30,476 nt of DNA. Source: Chloroflexota bacterium. GTDB lineage: Bacteria > Chloroflexota > Anaerolineae > J102. Below the pieces are notes generated by a model. The model saw only the letters and a program-made list of their open reading frames with translations. It was not told the origin of the DNA and did not search any database. Positions 8,350 to 16,131 of this stretch are shown here, one piece after another; the stretch's first letter is position 1; every line of letters begins with the position of its first letter. The stretch is from the NCBI GenBank assembly GCA_003353825.1, contig PIVW01000013.1, positions 1-30,476 of the forward strand, read 5' to 3'. Position numbers and translations under genes: made by a program.

Positions 8350-10938
8350 TTACTGCCCCAGCGTAGCTGTGACGCCATCGCCGCGACGCACTTGGAGCTG
8401 GCCGACAATGACAGCATCGCTTGCTTTAGCATCTATGCCGGAAAGAGATACCCGCTCGTTTGTGGCCGGATCGTAGAGGCCAACCAGGATGTCGTAGGCG
8501 CCCGGCGAAAGATCGGCCGGCACATGCACGCTATGACCTGTAATAACGGGCAGTTGCTCGGACCAGGTGGAGGAGGGTATGCTATAAAAATGATAGGGTG
8601 AGCGATCTTTCTGGGCCAGACGCTGACCTTGGCTATCGAGGATATGCACAAACAGCGTGTAATCCTGGTCGAAGGGGGTGTCCAGAAGCCAACCCAGGCG
8701 GAAAGTTATATCTTGTCCAGGCACACTGGATGCAGGAGATGTTTGCAGCCAAACAGATGCTCCATTTTCGGGCAGTCTCAGCCGATCAAGATCGACAGAC
8801 GCTGTGTCATCCAGCATCTCAAGTGCATGTTTGTTGCCGGGCCGCTGCCAGGGTTGTAGCCAGAGGGCGTTCTCATGCCATTCCCAGGTCAACTCGCCAG
8901 TGATTTGGGTTGGAATTAGACGCTGGGTGGGATCAGCGGCTGTTGAGGGTATGTCCTCGCTCTCACTGAAGGCAATACCCGGCCGCCACAAGTCCGGCAT
9001 GAACCAGGCGCTCTTGAAGGCCAGCACTTCACCTGGCTGCCAACGGGTTTTGTTATACCACTGCAAGGCCGGAGGCGGGCGCAGAACCGAATCGTCGATG
9101 ACGTCACCTTCGGCCGAAGCTACGAAGAAGTAAGGGCTCAATGGAGTATCGCCCGTCTGCACATAATGTGTGATGTGTGTCAATCCCCACTTGGGTTGAT
9201 CCTCGAGTCTGTAACCAAGATAAGCGGTCCCACCTGGCCAGCGGGCCTGAATAGACTGGTCGAGGATAAGTTGGTCGGAGTCGCCAACCCGGGCGAAATC
9301 ATAGAAGTCGTTTGGGATCAAGGTGTTGACCCTTTCTTCCGACAACAACAGATATCCATCCGCGGCATCTACCACACCCCAACCTTCGTCGACTAGCTGG
9401 CGAAGTTGTGCCTGAAGGGCCGCTGCATGCATATCTGTGGTTCCAGAAACATCGGCAAGAACCCATTTAGCATTACCCAGGTTGGGCAACTTGTAAATGT
9501 ACTCTCGGTGCGAAACATGAGGCACAAGGGCAGTTGTGGCAGCAAGCGGCGCATCAGCGGGAATCTGCTCGACGAAGCGGTTGAGGCTTTGCTCGTGTTC
9601 ACCCACGGCCGGCCAACGAAAATTCAGTCCTATAGGCGTCGACCCAGCAAAGATATGGTAGCTGAGGGCGATGAACAGTGCAATTAGGCCAACACGTGTT
9701 CCCGTCTTTGCGGGTCGAAGCAGACGGCGACGGCTGAATAGCTGAGCGAGTCGGTGCAAGCCATAGGCGGCAGCGCCCATGAAATAGGCGGCGAGGGGGG
9801 CCGAATAGTGCAATTCTCCAGACCATTGCGCTTCAAATGTGCTGAGTACGTTGGCCAGCAGGATTGGCAGGCTCAACAACAGGATCTCCGGACCGAAGAG
9901 AGCGAGCCCACCTGTGGCCAGCAGTAATCCTACCAGATACCGAACACGGCCCGGCGTGCTGGCAATAACCCACACATCGCCTGGGCGGGTGACGATGGCC
10001 TTGCCGATATCAGCAGCGTTCTCACCCAGAGGCCCATAGCGCTGGAAATAGGTCGATTCACTGCTATCGTATACATCAGCGGCGTAGCTGGGCACAATGA
10101 CAAAGGTAGCAGCCACAAACCATAGCAGGGACAGTATCGTAACGCCGGCGGTCAGGACAAGGGCGCTACGCCAACGCTTAGGCGGCGGCGAGTTATCTAC
10201 AGCGTCGGGAACTGGGGGACGGTCAGAAAGCGCCCGCCAAAATCCGTACAGACCAAGTACAGCAGCTAGTAGAGCAGCCTCTTCTTTGACAAGAGCCAAC
10301 AAAATCACCACGACGGCGAATTTGATCCAACGGCCGCTGTCGATAAACCAGAGTGCGAAGAGGATAAGGGGAGCGGCAAAGGCAATGGCGTGAACCTCGG
10401 TGAGATTGGCCGCTTGTAGGGCAGGGTACATCAGGTAGATGAAGGCGAGAAACACCGGTCCCCACCCCTGCAGCGCCCGCCTCCGCCTGCTACTGCCACG
10501 AGCAACGCCAAGTACACGATCTCGGTAGAGCGTGCGCTCGAAATCCTCCTGCACAAATGCGCTGTCAGAAACTCGAATACGGCGACGGGCGATCAGGTAG
10601 AGAGGCCAGGCGCCAATAGCCAGAGCGATGGTTTGCAGGATCAGCAAGGAGCGCACATCGTTCCATAGCCAGTAGATCAGACTGACGGGGATCCAGATGG
10701 GTTCGACATGGTCGGTAAGCCGCGTGGAAATCAACTCCCCTTTGATTTCTTGCACAAACCGTCCGCGGCTCGTGTTCCATACAGCCAAGTCGATTTGACC
10801 CAGATCGGCAGTATGAGTTTGCAAGGCGCGATGGATCTGGATGCTATTCAGGGCGAAAAAAAGCACATACAGCCCTATTAGCAGCCAGACGACCTGGGCA
10901 GGTTGGACGCGCCTAAAACGTGTTTTGAGTGTAGACAT
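8350..10938 (-). CDS. DUF2079 multi-spanning membrane protein
   Basis: An 862-residue membrane protein. The N-terminal region carries the DUF2079 signature (TADLGQIDLAVWNTSRGRFV), followed by about ten hydrophobic segments and then a large C-terminal soluble part (about residues 460-862), probably extracytoplasmic and rich in beta strands. DUF2079 proteins are distantly GT-C-like and sit in polysaccharide regions, but their reaction is not established. The ATG at 10938 is preferred over a GTG at 10965 because it gives a short N-terminus before the first helix; neither has a good Shine-Dalgarno. It lies first in the operon with GT4 and the epimerase. A heptamer-like stretch (9161-9181) inside it encodes THITHY, as in the GT2 gene at 406-426. 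Confidence 0.87.
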   Translation of the reverse strand: MSTLKTRFRRVQPAQVVWLLIGLYVLFFALNSIQIHRALQTHTADLGQIDLAVWNTSRGRFVQEIKGELISTRLTDHVEPIWIPVSLIYWLWNDVRSLLILQTIALAIGAWPLYLIARRRIRVSDSAFVQEDFERTLYRDRVLGVARGSSRRRRALQGWGPVFLAFIYLMYPALQAANLTEVHAIAFAAPLILFALWFIDSGRWIKFAVVVILLALVKEEAALLAAVLGLYGFWRALSDRPPVPDAVDNSPPPKRWRSALVLTAGVTILSLLWFVAATFVIVPSYAADVYDSSESTYFQRYGPLGENAADIGKAIVTRPGDVWVIASTPGRVRYLVGLLLATGGLALFGPEILLLSLPILLANVLSTFEAQWSGELHYSAPLAAYFMGAAAYGLHRLAQLFSRRRLLRPAKTGTRVGLIALFIALSYHIFAGSTPIGLNFRWPAVGEHEQSLNRFVEQIPADAPLAATTALVPHVSHREYIYKLPNLGNAKWVLADVSGTTDMHAAALQAQLRQLVDEGWGVVDAADGYLLLSEERVNTLIPNDFYDFARVGDSDQLILDQSIQARWPGGTAYLGYRLEDQPKWGLTHITHYVQTGDTPLSPYFFVASAEGDVIDDSVLRPPPALQWYNKTRWQPGEVLAFKSAWFMPDLWRPGIAFSESEDIPSTAADPTQRLIPTQITGELTWEWHENALWLQPWQRPGNKHALEMLDDTASVDLDRLRLPENGASVWLQTSPASSVPGQDITFRLGWLLDTPFDQDYTLFVHILDSQGQRLAQKDRSPYHFYSIPSSTWSEQLPVITGHSVHVPADLSPGAYDILVGLYDPATNERVSLSGIDAKASDAVIVGQLQVRRGDGVTATLGQ

Positions 10939-11148
10939 GGATGATAAACGGGACGCAGGAAACACAAATCTGACAGATTATCGCAGGTCTTTCGAGTATG
11001 TTTGTGTGGCTTCGGAACAATGTATTTTGGGTCGACGCCAGCAATGCCAGATTATCATACCACTACAGATTTTTGTTGCTACTGGCGCCAATAGCCTCGA
11101 CGATTATTCCAGAATTCGCTAATATAAATGACTTGGTCGGGAAGTGAT

Positions 11149-11172
11149 CACCTTGCCACCCTTTCATCTTGT
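11149..11172. repeat. Degenerate CACCTTGC octamer run
   Basis: CACCTTGC, CACCCTTT and CATCTTGT in tandem, the same octamer as at 82-143. It lies in the 285 bases between the flippase-like gene and DUF2079. An imperfect hairpin (TCATCT-TGTC-AGATGA, 11164-11179) overlaps it, without a T-tract. I see no gene in the rest of 10939-11223. Confidence 0.55.
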
Positions 11173-11223
11173 CAGATGAGAGACCAGGATCGCAAAAAAT
11201 TGTCGGTGATTTTGCGTAAGCAT

Positions 11224-12204
11224 CTATTCTGGAACCGGCTTCGCTACGTCACCTTGCCTGAGCAAATCTCTGAGTTCGGGCCAGGTGATGAGGCTGATGG
11301 CGGCGGCGATTAGTTCGCCAAGGATCAACCAGACGCGCATCGCCAAGGCGGCGACGGTGACCAAACTTCCGCCCAAAATCGGGGCCAAAAGTAGATACAG
11401 CATACCTTCGCGTACGGCCAGACCACTGGGCGTAATAAAACTGAGATAACCTACAGCATAGGCTACAGGATAGCCTACCAGCAAATGGGATGCCAGTTGC
11501 GCCAGGTATGAGAGGGAGAGATCGCTAATTGCCAGCACCAGGGTCGCAAATCCAGCCCCCAATGTCAGCCAAACGACAACACCAAGACCCAGCGCCCGCA
11601 GTAAGTCCATGGTGCTAAGTTCGACCGGCAGAGCCGTACGACCAATCTTGCCAAGCACCCAATTCATTGCACGTACGAGCCATTGCGGGCGGGCGAGAAA
11701 CAGCAGCACCGGTAGTGCCAGGAACACCGCCAATTGTGCTAGAGGCACAGTCGTCATTTCAGCCAACATGCCCATATTGGCGGTTAGGGGAAAGTATACG
11801 GCAGCAATGTGAGCTACAGCCAATAGAGTGATGGCTTGATAGAGTGCGATACTGGTCAGAGTCGCCTCAGGTCGTACGCCGCGGCGATAGGTAAGCAAGG
11901 TCATGCCCAAAGGTTGCCAGATATTGCCGGGGATATAGCGAACCAAGGCGCTGACAAACCAGATGCGGATAGCATATCCATATGACAAATCTCCCCCCAC
12001 CAGTCGTAACAAGCTTTGCCAGATAGCCACTTCTAAACTCCAACTGACGACGACGAGCCCGGCCGAAATCAATAGCCACAGGGGTCGCAGTTGCCACCGA
12101 TAGCTTTGTAACTCATCCCACTGGCTCCACAACATTGCGCCAATAAAGACCAATGCCAGAAGCAGGAACAGAACCTGAACCGGCCGTTTCACGCGTGACA
12201 ACAT
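11224..12204 (-). CDS. Flippase-like LPG synthase TM-family membrane protein
   Basis: A 326-residue membrane protein with about eight hydrophobic segments, of the UPF0104 / lysylphosphatidylglycerol-synthase transmembrane (AglD-like) family. Family hallmarks are RYIPGNIWQPLGM near residue 90 and TPSGLAVREGMLYLLL near residue 260. Members are proposed to flip lipids or lipid-linked sugars; the family is often found in glycan clusters, which fits here. It lacks the soluble C-terminal acyltransferase domain of MprF, so it is not a lysyl-PG synthase. Gaps of 285 bases downstream and a PIN remnant upstream suggest a separate transcript. Confidence 0.88.
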   Translation of the reverse strand: MLSRVKRPVQVLFLLLALVFIGAMLWSQWDELQSYRWQLRPLWLLISAGLVVVSWSLEVAIWQSLLRLVGGDLSYGYAIRIWFVSALVRYIPGNIWQPLGMTLLTYRRGVRPEATLTSIALYQAITLLAVAHIAAVYFPLTANMGMLAEMTTVPLAQLAVFLALPVLLFLARPQWLVRAMNWVLGKIGRTALPVELSTMDLLRALGLGVVVWLTLGAGFATLVLAISDLSLSYLAQLASHLLVGYPVAYAVGYLSFITPSGLAVREGMLYLLLAPILGGSLVTVAALAMRVWLILGELIAAAISLITWPELRDLLRQGDVAKPVPE

Positions 12205-12271
12205 GGCTGTAGTTTACATCAGGTTGGCTGATTTCCGCGAGTTGGCGAACCTTTGCAAACTACGATTAACT

Positions 12272-12445
12272 TCAGTCATCCGCTACTGATCTGAGTGGAT
12301 TCAAGACAAGTGTATTGTCATATTTCTGCCCGCCAATCAGGTCTTCATACATAATGTGTGAACATCCCCTCTCATCGGCGCTATGCACGATCATAGCATC
12401 CCAGAACGAAATCCGGTATCTGCGATGCTGATCGATTGCTTCACA
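12272..12445 (-). pseudogene. C-terminal remnant of a VapC-like PIN-domain toxin
   Basis: 57 minus-strand codons ending in TGA encode HRRYRISFWDAMIV near the start, then CSHIMYEDLIGGQKYDNTLV and LNPL. That is the C-terminal third of a PIN-domain ribonuclease, including the conserved SFWDAMIV acidic site and the L-Y-x-E-D-L-x-x-G-Q strand. A TAA at 12452-12454 closes the frame, so the N-terminal two thirds with the first catalytic acids is missing. It overlaps the last bases of the CBS-ACT gene. No VapB remnant was recognised. Confidence 0.75.
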
Positions 12446-13092
12446 TTTCCCTTACCTCCAACACCTCATCCACCACCGGCAGCAGCGCCTGCACAAGCTG
12501 TTCCTTGGTCGCACCCTGCACCTTAAACATGATCTCCCATCGTGGGAAATCCCCATCCTCGAACTCGCTCACGCCCAGACCAACGATATTTCCGCCCGTT
12601 GTGGTCACTGCGCCCGAGATTTTGGTCAACGTACCTTTATCTCCCGAGGTGGATACGACAACGCGCAGGCCCGAGCGGCGTCCCCCCAACATCTCCAACA
12701 GGAGCCTGAACAAATCCGTTTCGGTGATAATCCCCACCAGCTTTTCCCCTTGCATGACCGGCAGGCCTCCGACGCGGCGATCAACCATAATCAACGCTGC
12801 TTCTTCCACCGGCGCCTCATCTTGTACAGTGATCACATCCTTGCTCATCACCTTCATGACCTTGAGCTTGGACATAAGATCGGTTATCTCCCAGATAGAA
12901 AGCGAAGTTGCAGGCGAAGGTGAAGCGTGCAATAAATCCTTGTCGGAGACAATACCGACCAGCTTGCCCTTGCCGTCGACCACGGGCAAACGGCGAACAG
13001 ATTTGTCTCGCATCAGGCGCAGGGCATCAGGCACAGAAGTATCCGTCGAAATGGTAATTAGGATCGGGGGTCATTCGTTCTCGAACAAACAT
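12441..13092 (-). CDS. CBS-ACT domain protein (AcuB-like), frameshifted near its start
   Basis: Two CBS domains (RRLPVVDGKGKLVGIVSDKD and, later, GGLPVMQGEKLVGIITETDL) followed by an ACT domain (LRVVVSTSGDKGTLTKISGA), the AcuB-like layout, expected to bind adenine nucleotides and a small effector. The uninterrupted frame only begins at a GTG at 13034 inside CBS1. Upstream in another frame an ATG at 13092 follows an AAGGA Shine-Dalgarno and reads MFVRERMTPDP, the normal start of such proteins. Removing one A (plus-strand T at 13058 or 13059) joins the two as TPDP-ITISTDTSVPDALRLM, giving about 216 residues. The break is either a sequencing error or a real mutation. The PIN remnant overlaps the 3' end. 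Confidence 0.82.
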
Positions 13093-13157
13093 GGCAGCAT
13101 CCTTGGTGTTCACGTGTCAAAGGTCAAACCTCATGAATCTTTATGTCAAGAAGACAA

Positions 13158-13187
13158 TTGACAAATGGGTTGATAATACGGTATTCT
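13158..13187 (+). promoter_or_regulatory. Candidate sigma-70-type promoter for the DUF4160/DUF2442 pair
   Basis: TTGACA at 13158-13163 and TATTCT at 13182-13187, separated by 18 bases, about 33 bases upstream of the DUF4160 ATG at 13220. The -35 matches consensus perfectly and the -10 at four of six positions. Confidence 0.45.
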
Positions 13188-13219
13188 ATCATCTCCAACC
13201 TATTTTGTCATGGCGGATT

Positions 13220-13456
13220 ATGCCCACAGTTTTGATCATCGGCCCTTATCGTTTCTTTTTCTATTCAAGTGACCAGAATGAACCGCCTCATATACATATT
13301 GAGCGCGATTACCATAAAGCCAAATTCTGGCTTCAACCGGTTCGGTTACAAAATAGCGGTGGGTTCAAACGTAAAGAACTAAATCGCATCCAAGAGTTGA
13401 TTGGCGAAAATCAAGCTCTCTTTTTGGAGGAATGGGATGAATATTTTAGTCAATGA
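13220..13456 (+). CDS. DUF4160 protein, putative toxin-antitoxin component
   Basis: A 78-residue protein with the DUF4160 pattern: MPTVLIIGPYRFFFYSSDQ, then EPPHIHIERDYHKAKFWL, with the conserved P-P-H-I-H motif. DUF4160 and DUF2442 genes are commonly adjacent and are predicted to form a toxin-antitoxin-like pair; no activity is established that I know of. The start at 13220 is chosen because the family begins just before the I-x-I-x-x-Y-x-F strand; the longer open frame to 13091 covers the probable promoter. It overlaps the next gene by 20 bases. Its orientation is opposite to all neighbours, so it is an insertion in the minus-strand glycan region. Confidence 0.85.
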   Translation: MPTVLIIGPYRFFFYSSDQNEPPHIHIERDYHKAKFWLQPVRLQNSGGFKRKELNRIQELIGENQALFLEEWDEYFSQ

Positions 13457-13736
13457 ATTGTCAGCTATAAAAGCCTCAGAAGTAAATATTACTGATGATA
13501 CCCTGGCGGTTGATTTAAGCGATGGCCGAACGCTATGTGTTCCGCTAATTTGGTATCCCCGTTTGTGGCATGGTACCCAAGAGGAGCGAGAAAAATGGCG
13601 GTTGATAGGTGGTGGGGAAGGGATACATTGGCCTGAATTAGATGAGGATATTAGTATTGAAGGGCTAATTTGGGGTAAACCATCTGGGGAAAGTCAGCGT
13701 TCGTTACAGCGATGGTTGGAAAAGCGAGCCGACTAA
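13437..13736 (+). CDS. DUF2442 protein, putative antitoxin partner
   Basis: A 99-residue DUF2442 protein: ITDDTLAVDLSDGRTLCVPL, then WYPRL, a Gly-rich turn and GIHWPELDEDISIEGLIWGK, the usual family signature. The start at 13437 has an excellent Shine-Dalgarno (GGAGG at 13426-13430) and lies inside the end of the DUF4160 gene, giving 20 bases of overlap and probable translational coupling. The C-terminal tail (SQRSLQRWLEKRAD) is basic. Its proposed role is partner or antitoxin to DUF4160, from gene context rather than biochemistry. Confidence 0.86.
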   Translation: MNILVNELSAIKASEVNITDDTLAVDLSDGRTLCVPLIWYPRLWHGTQEEREKWRLIGGGEGIHWPELDEDISIEGLIWGKPSGESQRSLQRWLEKRAD

Positions 13737-13770
13737 CTCCCCATAGGCAAGCCGAGAGAGAGTTCGGAGG

Positions 13771-13875
13771 TCAGACCATCGCCCAGTGGCAACACCGCGC
13801 CAGACCGTCCGCCAGTCGAACGATGATATGTTCATCCTCTCGGCCTGCGTCAAAGGCATCGGGGACCAGTTCGAA
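13771..13875 (-). other. Short coding-like open stretch, possible gene remnant
   Basis: Between DUF2442 and the GT4 gene (159 bases) a 34-codon minus-strand stretch bounded by stops reads, in part, DAFDAGREDEHIIVRLADG. It looks protein-like but has no plausible start and I do not recognise it. It could be a remnant left when the TA pair inserted, or chance. Confidence 0.25.
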
Positions 13876-13895
13876 TTAAACCGCTTCCGCCAGTG

Positions 13896-15128
13896 CTACT
13901 GCCTATTCGAGATAAGTTCTCTAAATCGCTGACGATATTGTCTGGCGATCTGAGGCCAGCCGTATTTTGTTTCTACCAGACCTCTACCGGCCCCGCCCAT
14001 CTCCCGCGCCCGCACAGGATCGGCAACCAGCGCCGCCATGGCCCCTGCCAAGGCGACTGTATCGCCCTCGGGCACGATCATGCCATTGACACGCTCTTGG
14101 ATCACCAAATCGTTGCCCGCGCAATCGCTGCCGATCACTGGTTTACCACAGGACATGGCATCGAGCACGCAGACGTTCAGGCCATCTGCCGGGCGCGTGA
14201 CACTGGGCATGACCAGGACATCGGCGGCGTTGTAGTAGACACCGATCTCGTCGTTGGGGACTCGCCCCACCCAGTGGATGTTTTCTAGCTGTAGATCCTG
14301 TCCCAGACCTTGCCACGCCTCCCAGAGATCACCGTCGCCGACAAAGATCGTGTGGATGGGTGTGCTTGGATTGCGGTGTTGCAGTTCCGACAAGGCATGC
14401 AACATCACATCAAACCCCTTTTTGTAGACCATCCGCCCCACGGCCAGGAAGAGAAACGCGTCTTCGGGAATCCACAACTGTCGACGGAGTGCATCTGTAC
14501 CCCTTGGATCCGGTCGCAGTATGTCTGGATTGACTGCGTAGATGACCAGCTCGAACTTATCCGGATTCGCTCCTAAATCTGTAGTGGCAACCTCTTGCAG
14601 TGATGTGCTGTTAGCGGTGATTAACCCAGCTTGATCAAAGGCTGTCCGGGCCATGTAGCGGAAGAGCGGATTCTGGCCGGCGACCAAGGCATCACTGCCG
14701 GGGATGCTGACTACCAGGGGTATGCCCAGTTGGCGAGCGGCGAAACTGGCGATGTAGCCGTTGGGCAGCAGCCAATGGGCGTGCAAGATGTCCAGTTGCT
14801 GTGCGCGCGCGATCCTCTTTGTATAGCGGATGCCTTGCAAGAAGAGCGCAGGGCTGAGTGCGTAGGTGTTGAGCCGCATGCGTACATCCGCCTGCATAGT
14901 ACGCATATAGCCGAGTTGGTGGCTGGCATCAGACCAGGCATAACGGTAGAGATGAAGGCGGGGGTTGGGTTTTACCAGGGCATCAGGTGTGTAGGCAGCG
15001 TCATAGGGGGCGATGATATGGACCTCTTCGCCCTGATGTGCCAGTTCATCGCAAAGTTGCTGGATAAAGTTGCCCGAGAAATCCCCAGAAAAGCGCGGGT
15101 AGTTATGGGTAAGGACGCCGATACGCAT
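13896..15128 (-). CDS. GT4-family glycosyltransferase (paralogue B)
   Basis: A 410-residue GT-B enzyme, sister to the gene at 7054-8325. Shared segments include LTHNYPRF, LGYMRTMQADVRMR, VSIPGSDALVAGQN, NPDKFELVIYAV or its near equivalent, and AVGRMVYKKGFDV. As in the paralogue the EX7E pair is changed; here the positions are D315 and D323 (ADGLNVCVLDAM). It follows the DPM1-like GT2 by 14 bases, with an AGGGTGA ribosome-binding-like stretch, and is the last gene of the DegT-GT2-GT4 operon. Donor and acceptor are unknown. Confidence 0.92.
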   Translation of the reverse strand: MRIGVLTHNYPRFSGDFSGNFIQQLCDELAHQGEEVHIIAPYDAAYTPDALVKPNPRLHLYRYAWSDASHQLGYMRTMQADVRMRLNTYALSPALFLQGIRYTKRIARAQQLDILHAHWLLPNGYIASFAARQLGIPLVVSIPGSDALVAGQNPLFRYMARTAFDQAGLITANSTSLQEVATTDLGANPDKFELVIYAVNPDILRPDPRGTDALRRQLWIPEDAFLFLAVGRMVYKKGFDVMLHALSELQHRNPSTPIHTIFVGDGDLWEAWQGLGQDLQLENIHWVGRVPNDEIGVYYNAADVLVMPSVTRPADGLNVCVLDAMSCGKPVIGSDCAGNDLVIQERVNGMIVPEGDTVALAGAMAALVADPVRAREMGGAGRGLVETKYGWPQIARQYRQRFRELISNRQ

Positions 15129-15142
15129 GAATGCCGGTCACC

Positions 15143-16126
15143 CTACCTTTTGTTTTTTTCCCGCAGGTGATTCTGATCACGCACGCTTTGATCCATCTCC
15201 CACAGCCGATCTTCCAATTCAGTGAGCCGATCACCTTGCGTGACAATCAGCTCGGCCAAGAAACCGACCAGGAAAAGCACAAGCCCTGCCAGCGCCAGAA
15301 CCAACGCCGTCCAAAAGGCAGGGCGTATTTGCGTCTGCTCTTGGAAGAACCAGAAATAGGCCAACACCACGAAAATGATTCCCGACAATACAAAACATCC
15401 CAGGCCAACACCCCCAAAAAAACGCATGGGCGCCTGGCTGAAGGTGAGTAGAAAGCGGATGACAATGACATCCAAAAAAGAGACGGGAATCCGACCCAAA
15501 CCGAACTTGGAGCGGCCTGCCCTGCGAGGATACCAGTTGGTAGCCACCTCACCCACACGAAAACCCTGATCGGCGGCAATATGCAACAGAAAACGATGCC
15601 AATCAGAACGTAGCGGCGGCAGCGCCAGAATTACCTCGCGACGGAAACCTTTGATCCAATTGGCATCGTGCACATGCACAGGAAAGAAGCGGGTACTCAC
15701 GGCGTTATAGATAGTGGAGGAGACTTCTTTACCGTCGGCCCGTCCCTGCCGCCAGCCTGAGACCACATCGAACCCCTCGAGCAGCTTGTAATACAGCTTG
15801 GGGATGTCCTCTGCCGGATCAGATTCCAGATCGGCAGGAAGAAACATGATGTAGTCGCCTTGGGTAGCGCGGAAGCCACTCTGCAGGGCCGCGGTCAGCC
15901 CGCGGTTGCGCCGATGGCGAATCAATCGCAGCCAAGGATACTCTCTTTGCAACTCGGCGACACGTTCAGCCGTGCCATCGCTGCTACCGTCGTCCACGAA
16001 CACAAGCTCGCCCCTCACTTCCATCTCTGTAAAAGCCTGGGCGGTGCGGCTGAGCAGTTCTGGAATATTCCCGGCTTCGTTATAAGCGGGAATCAGGACC
16101 GAGATTTCAGGGGAAAGCGATGTCAC
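15143..16126 (-). CDS. DPM1/GtrB-like GT2 polyprenyl-phosphate sugar transferase
   Basis: A 327-residue GT2 enzyme predicted to move a sugar from a nucleotide donor to polyprenyl phosphate. It has ISVLIPAYNEAGN at the start, the VFVDDGSSDGT loop (D45-D46), a catalytic acidic stretch PADLESDP (D99, D103), and HDANWIKGFRREV before the amphipathic region. Two C-terminal hydrophobic segments (about residues 232-258 and 268-292) anchor it, and a charged tail follows. This is the GtrB-like topology. It starts with GTG at 16126, 5 bases after the DegT stop; no ATG is available upstream of the first strand. The product would be a natural donor for GT39-type enzymes such as the one at 3611-5530. Confidence 0.9.
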   Translation of the reverse strand: MTSLSPEISVLIPAYNEAGNIPELLSRTAQAFTEMEVRGELVFVDDGSSDGTAERVAELQREYPWLRLIRHRRNRGLTAALQSGFRATQGDYIMFLPADLESDPAEDIPKLYYKLLEGFDVVSGWRQGRADGKEVSSTIYNAVSTRFFPVHVHDANWIKGFRREVILALPPLRSDWHRFLLHIAADQGFRVGEVATNWYPRRAGRSKFGLGRIPVSFLDVIVIRFLLTFSQAPMRFFGGVGLGCFVLSGIIFVVLAYFWFFQEQTQIRPAFWTALVLALAGLVLFLVGFLAELIVTQGDRLTELEDRLWEMDQSVRDQNHLREKNKR

Positions 16127-16131
16127 GATTT

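Noticed and set aside
12436..13161. Long plus-strand ORF of 241 codons
   Set aside because: Exactly antisense to the CBS-ACT gene; its Ser/Thr/Pro-rich translation is typical of a shadow frame.
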